From positions 1 through 14,635 of the forward strand of contig JBCCZC010000108.1 in NCBI GenBank assembly GCA_039188505.1: a DNA stretch of 14,635 bases, read 5' to 3'. Made by a program: the position numbers and the translations under genes. The notes beneath the pieces are model-generated. The model was not told where the DNA came from. It was given only the letters and a program-made list of their open reading frames with translations, and did not search any database. How positions within the stretch are numbered: the stretch's first letter is position 1; the number at the start of each line of letters is the position of its first letter. Of the stretch, positions 13,265 through 14,635 are shown in pieces. This stretch comes from JBCCZC01 sp039188505 (GTDB lineage: Bacteria; Pseudomonadota; Gammaproteobacteria; Xanthomonadales; SZUA-38).

Positions 13265-14176
13265 ATGCGGGAGAAGAGCGCCCTCGCCGTCGACAACCTC
13301 GACGCGCTGCCGACCCATTTCCGGGAAGAGAGCTTCACCGTTCGCTCGACGCTACGGCGCTGCGACGCGGACCTGTCCTGCCCGATGCTGTCGGTCAAGG
13401 CGGTCCTGCACGGCGAGGAGCTCTACGAATTCGCGGACCGCACGATCCGGCTCCGGGCAGGCCAGTTCCTGGTGGTCGCTCGCGGCGCGGAATATCGGGC
13501 GCGCATCCGCACGAGCCACGCCACGATCGGCCAGTGCATCTACTTCGCCAACGATGCGAACATCGAAGCGCCGCCGCCGCTCGCGCCCTTCGACCTCGAC
13601 GATCTGACGCCCACCTGGCGGGGCTGGACAGCGGACACCGGCGCAGAGGTCATCGAAGCGCCTTTGCGGCGCTGGGTCGCCGCCCTCCACGACGAATCTC
13701 GACATCTGCCGCGGGGCAACCTGGCCCGCAGCGCGATCCTGCTGCGCGGCCTGCGGCGAGCCCGGCGCGTCATCGACGCGCGCTTCGACGAGGCCCTGAC
13801 GGTGCCGGCACTCGCTGCGGAAGCCGGCCTTTCGACCGGGGCCTTCGCGCGCGCCTTTCGCGCGGTCTTCGGCGAGTCGCCCGCGCGGTGCGTGGAGACG
13901 GTCAGGCTCGCGGCGGCCCGCGACGCCATGCGTGACGTTGATCGGCCACTGACGGAGATCGCCGTCTCCTGCGGCTACTCGGACCTGCCCACCTTCTCGA
14001 AGGCCTTCCGGCGGCGCTTCGGCACGGCGCCGTCGCGGCTGCGGATGTTGGAGCAGGAATCGACAAGCCCACGGGCGACGACCGTGGGAGCATCAGTTCA
14101 CAGCCCCGAGAGAGTCACCAATGGTCAAACCCCTGCTGCTCGCCGCCGCCCTGGCCACGTCCGGCCAGCTCGCTGA
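13265..14176 (+). CDS. AraC-family transcriptional regulator
   Basis: This is a 303-residue AraC-type regulator. The N-terminal part (about 20-100) has the pattern of a cupin-like sensor domain (IRLRAGQFLVVARGAEYRAR, 61-80). The C-terminal DNA-binding domain spans about 165-260 with two helix-turn-helix units: VPALAAEAGLSTGAFARAFR (180-199) and LTEIAVSCGYSDLPTFSKAF (229-248). It ends in the usual FGTAPSRLR (252-260). A 43-residue low-complexity tail (261-303) extends beyond the domain and overlaps the next gene by 56 bases. The effector is unknown; the flanking hydrolase and PDZ genes on the same strand are plausible targets. The ATG at 13265 has only a weak ribosome site, so the start is moderately certain. 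Confidence 0.88.
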   Translation: MREKSALAVDNLDALPTHFREESFTVRSTLRRCDADLSCPMLSVKAVLHGEELYEFADRTIRLRAGQFLVVARGAEYRARIRTSHATIGQCIYFANDANIEAPPPLAPFDLDDLTPTWRGWTADTGAEVIEAPLRRWVAALHDESRHLPRGNLARSAILLRGLRRARRVIDARFDEALTVPALAAEAGLSTGAFARAFRAVFGESPARCVETVRLAAARDAMRDVDRPLTEIAVSCGYSDLPTFSKAFRRRFGTAPSRLRMLEQESTSPRATTVGASVHSPERVTNGQTPAARRRPGHVRPAR

Positions 14177-14635
14177 CAGCCCCCTTTCTCCCAGCGGATT
14201 GACAGGCGTTCAACTCGCCGCGCTGCTCGGCGGACTCCCCGGCGCCCTGCCGACCGCCAGCGACCCCGCGGACGACATTCTGCCGCGAAGCGGCCAGATC
14301 GGTGTTCAGCCCGCGGCGCCGCCGGCAGGGGAGGCCGGCGCCCTGATCCAGCAGGTGCTGCCGGACTCGACGGCGGCCCGGCTCGGCATCGAGGCCGGCG
14401 ATCGCATCGTGAAGATCGACGGCACCGCCATCAACGACGTGCCCGCGCTCTTCGAAGCCGCCGGGAAGCTCACGGCGAACGCCCCCATCACCGTCTCCTT
14501 CGTCCGTGCGGGCGAGACGCGGACCGCGCGGGGCGCAGTCGCTCCGCGGCCACCGGAGGAGCCCGTTGTCGGACGGGTGCGCTACGACCAGATCGAGCAC
14601 GCCGGGGGACGCCTTCGGGTGCTCGTGAACGCGCC
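14121..14635 (+). CDS. Exported PDZ-domain protein, N-terminal part (runs off window)
   Basis: An open frame begins at ATG 14121 with GAGAGAG 6 bases upstream and continues without a stop to the window end (171 codons seen). Residues 1-18 are a signal peptide (MVKPLLLAAALATSGQLA). A linker follows, then a PDZ domain at about 58-135. The PDZ core is ALIQQVLPDSTAARLGIEAG (74-93) and DRIVKIDGTAINDV (94-107), the usual product-binding fold of periplasmic proteases. After it, VRYDQIEHAGGRLRVLVNA begins a further domain. I recall similar sequence at the linker to an alpha/beta hydrolase in PDZ-hydrolase fusions, but too little is visible to decide. The start overlaps the 3' end of the AraC gene by 56 bases in another frame, so the two are probably co-transcribed. 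Confidence 0.75.
   Translation, partial: MVKPLLLAAALATSGQLADSPLSPSGLTGVQLAALLGGLPGALPTASDPADDILPRSGQIGVQPAAPPAGEAGALIQQVLPDSTAARLGIEAGDRIVKIDGTAINDVPALFEAAGKLTANAPITVSFVRAGETRTARGAVAPRPPEEPVVGRVRYDQIEHAGGRLRVLVNA

Overview
The window is high-GC DNA (about two thirds G+C by eye). It is gene-dense, uses both strands, and contains no RNA genes, mobile elements or CRISPR arrays that I can see. The protein families point to a Gammaproteobacterium, perhaps a marine or halophilic Wenzhouxiangella/Lysobacterales-type or Chromatiales-type heterotroph. These families are an OxyR-like LysR regulator, a secreted CSLREA / choice-of-anchor Q beta-helix protein ending in an RIFADSFE-type tail, HEAT proteins with FWL motifs, and a divergent periplasmic cyclophilin. 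The taxonomic assignment is inference only.

Layout. Positions 3-929 hold the 3' end of a TPR protein, which faces a minus-strand LysR regulator (964-1905). A relatively AT-rich intergenic region (1906-2113) separates lysR from a divergent SulP transporter (2114-3769). The SulP leader contains an OxyR-like dyad, a terminator-like hairpin with eight T residues, and a 16-codon ORF with a good ribosome binding site that overlaps the SulP start. Two perfect hairpins follow sulP. Next come an exported cyclophilin-like protein (3860-4765), a small cytosolic protein that I read as an iota-class carbonic anhydrase (COG4337; 4874-5353), and a strong intrinsic terminator (5406-5440). A secreted HEAT-repeat protein (5500-6699) converges on a very large secreted beta-helix protein on the minus strand (6741-11156), with a hairpin between them. 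Upstream of the large gene on the same strand is a UbiA-family prenyltransferase (11281-12174, TTG start). Divergent from it, on the plus strand, are an exported alpha/beta hydrolase (12314-13183), an AraC-family regulator (13265-14176), and the start of an exported PDZ-domain protein that runs off the window (from 14121).

The most interesting unit is 964-5440. A LysR regulator lacking the OxyR peroxidatic cysteine sits divergent to a BicA-like SulP, and one gene further on lies an iota-class carbonic anhydrase. The SulP residues I recall as the bicarbonate/sodium site of cyanobacterial BicA all occur here at the same spacing. The carbonic anhydrase residues I recall from the Anabaena enzyme also keep their spacing. 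Together they suggest a compact bicarbonate uptake and CO2/HCO3- interconversion module, with possible attenuation in the SulP leader. The second notable item is the beta-helix protein, which carries eight tandem acidic cysteine loops (CxGxxC followed by D/N-x-D/E-E/Q-L/V/I) at a spacing of about 36 residues.
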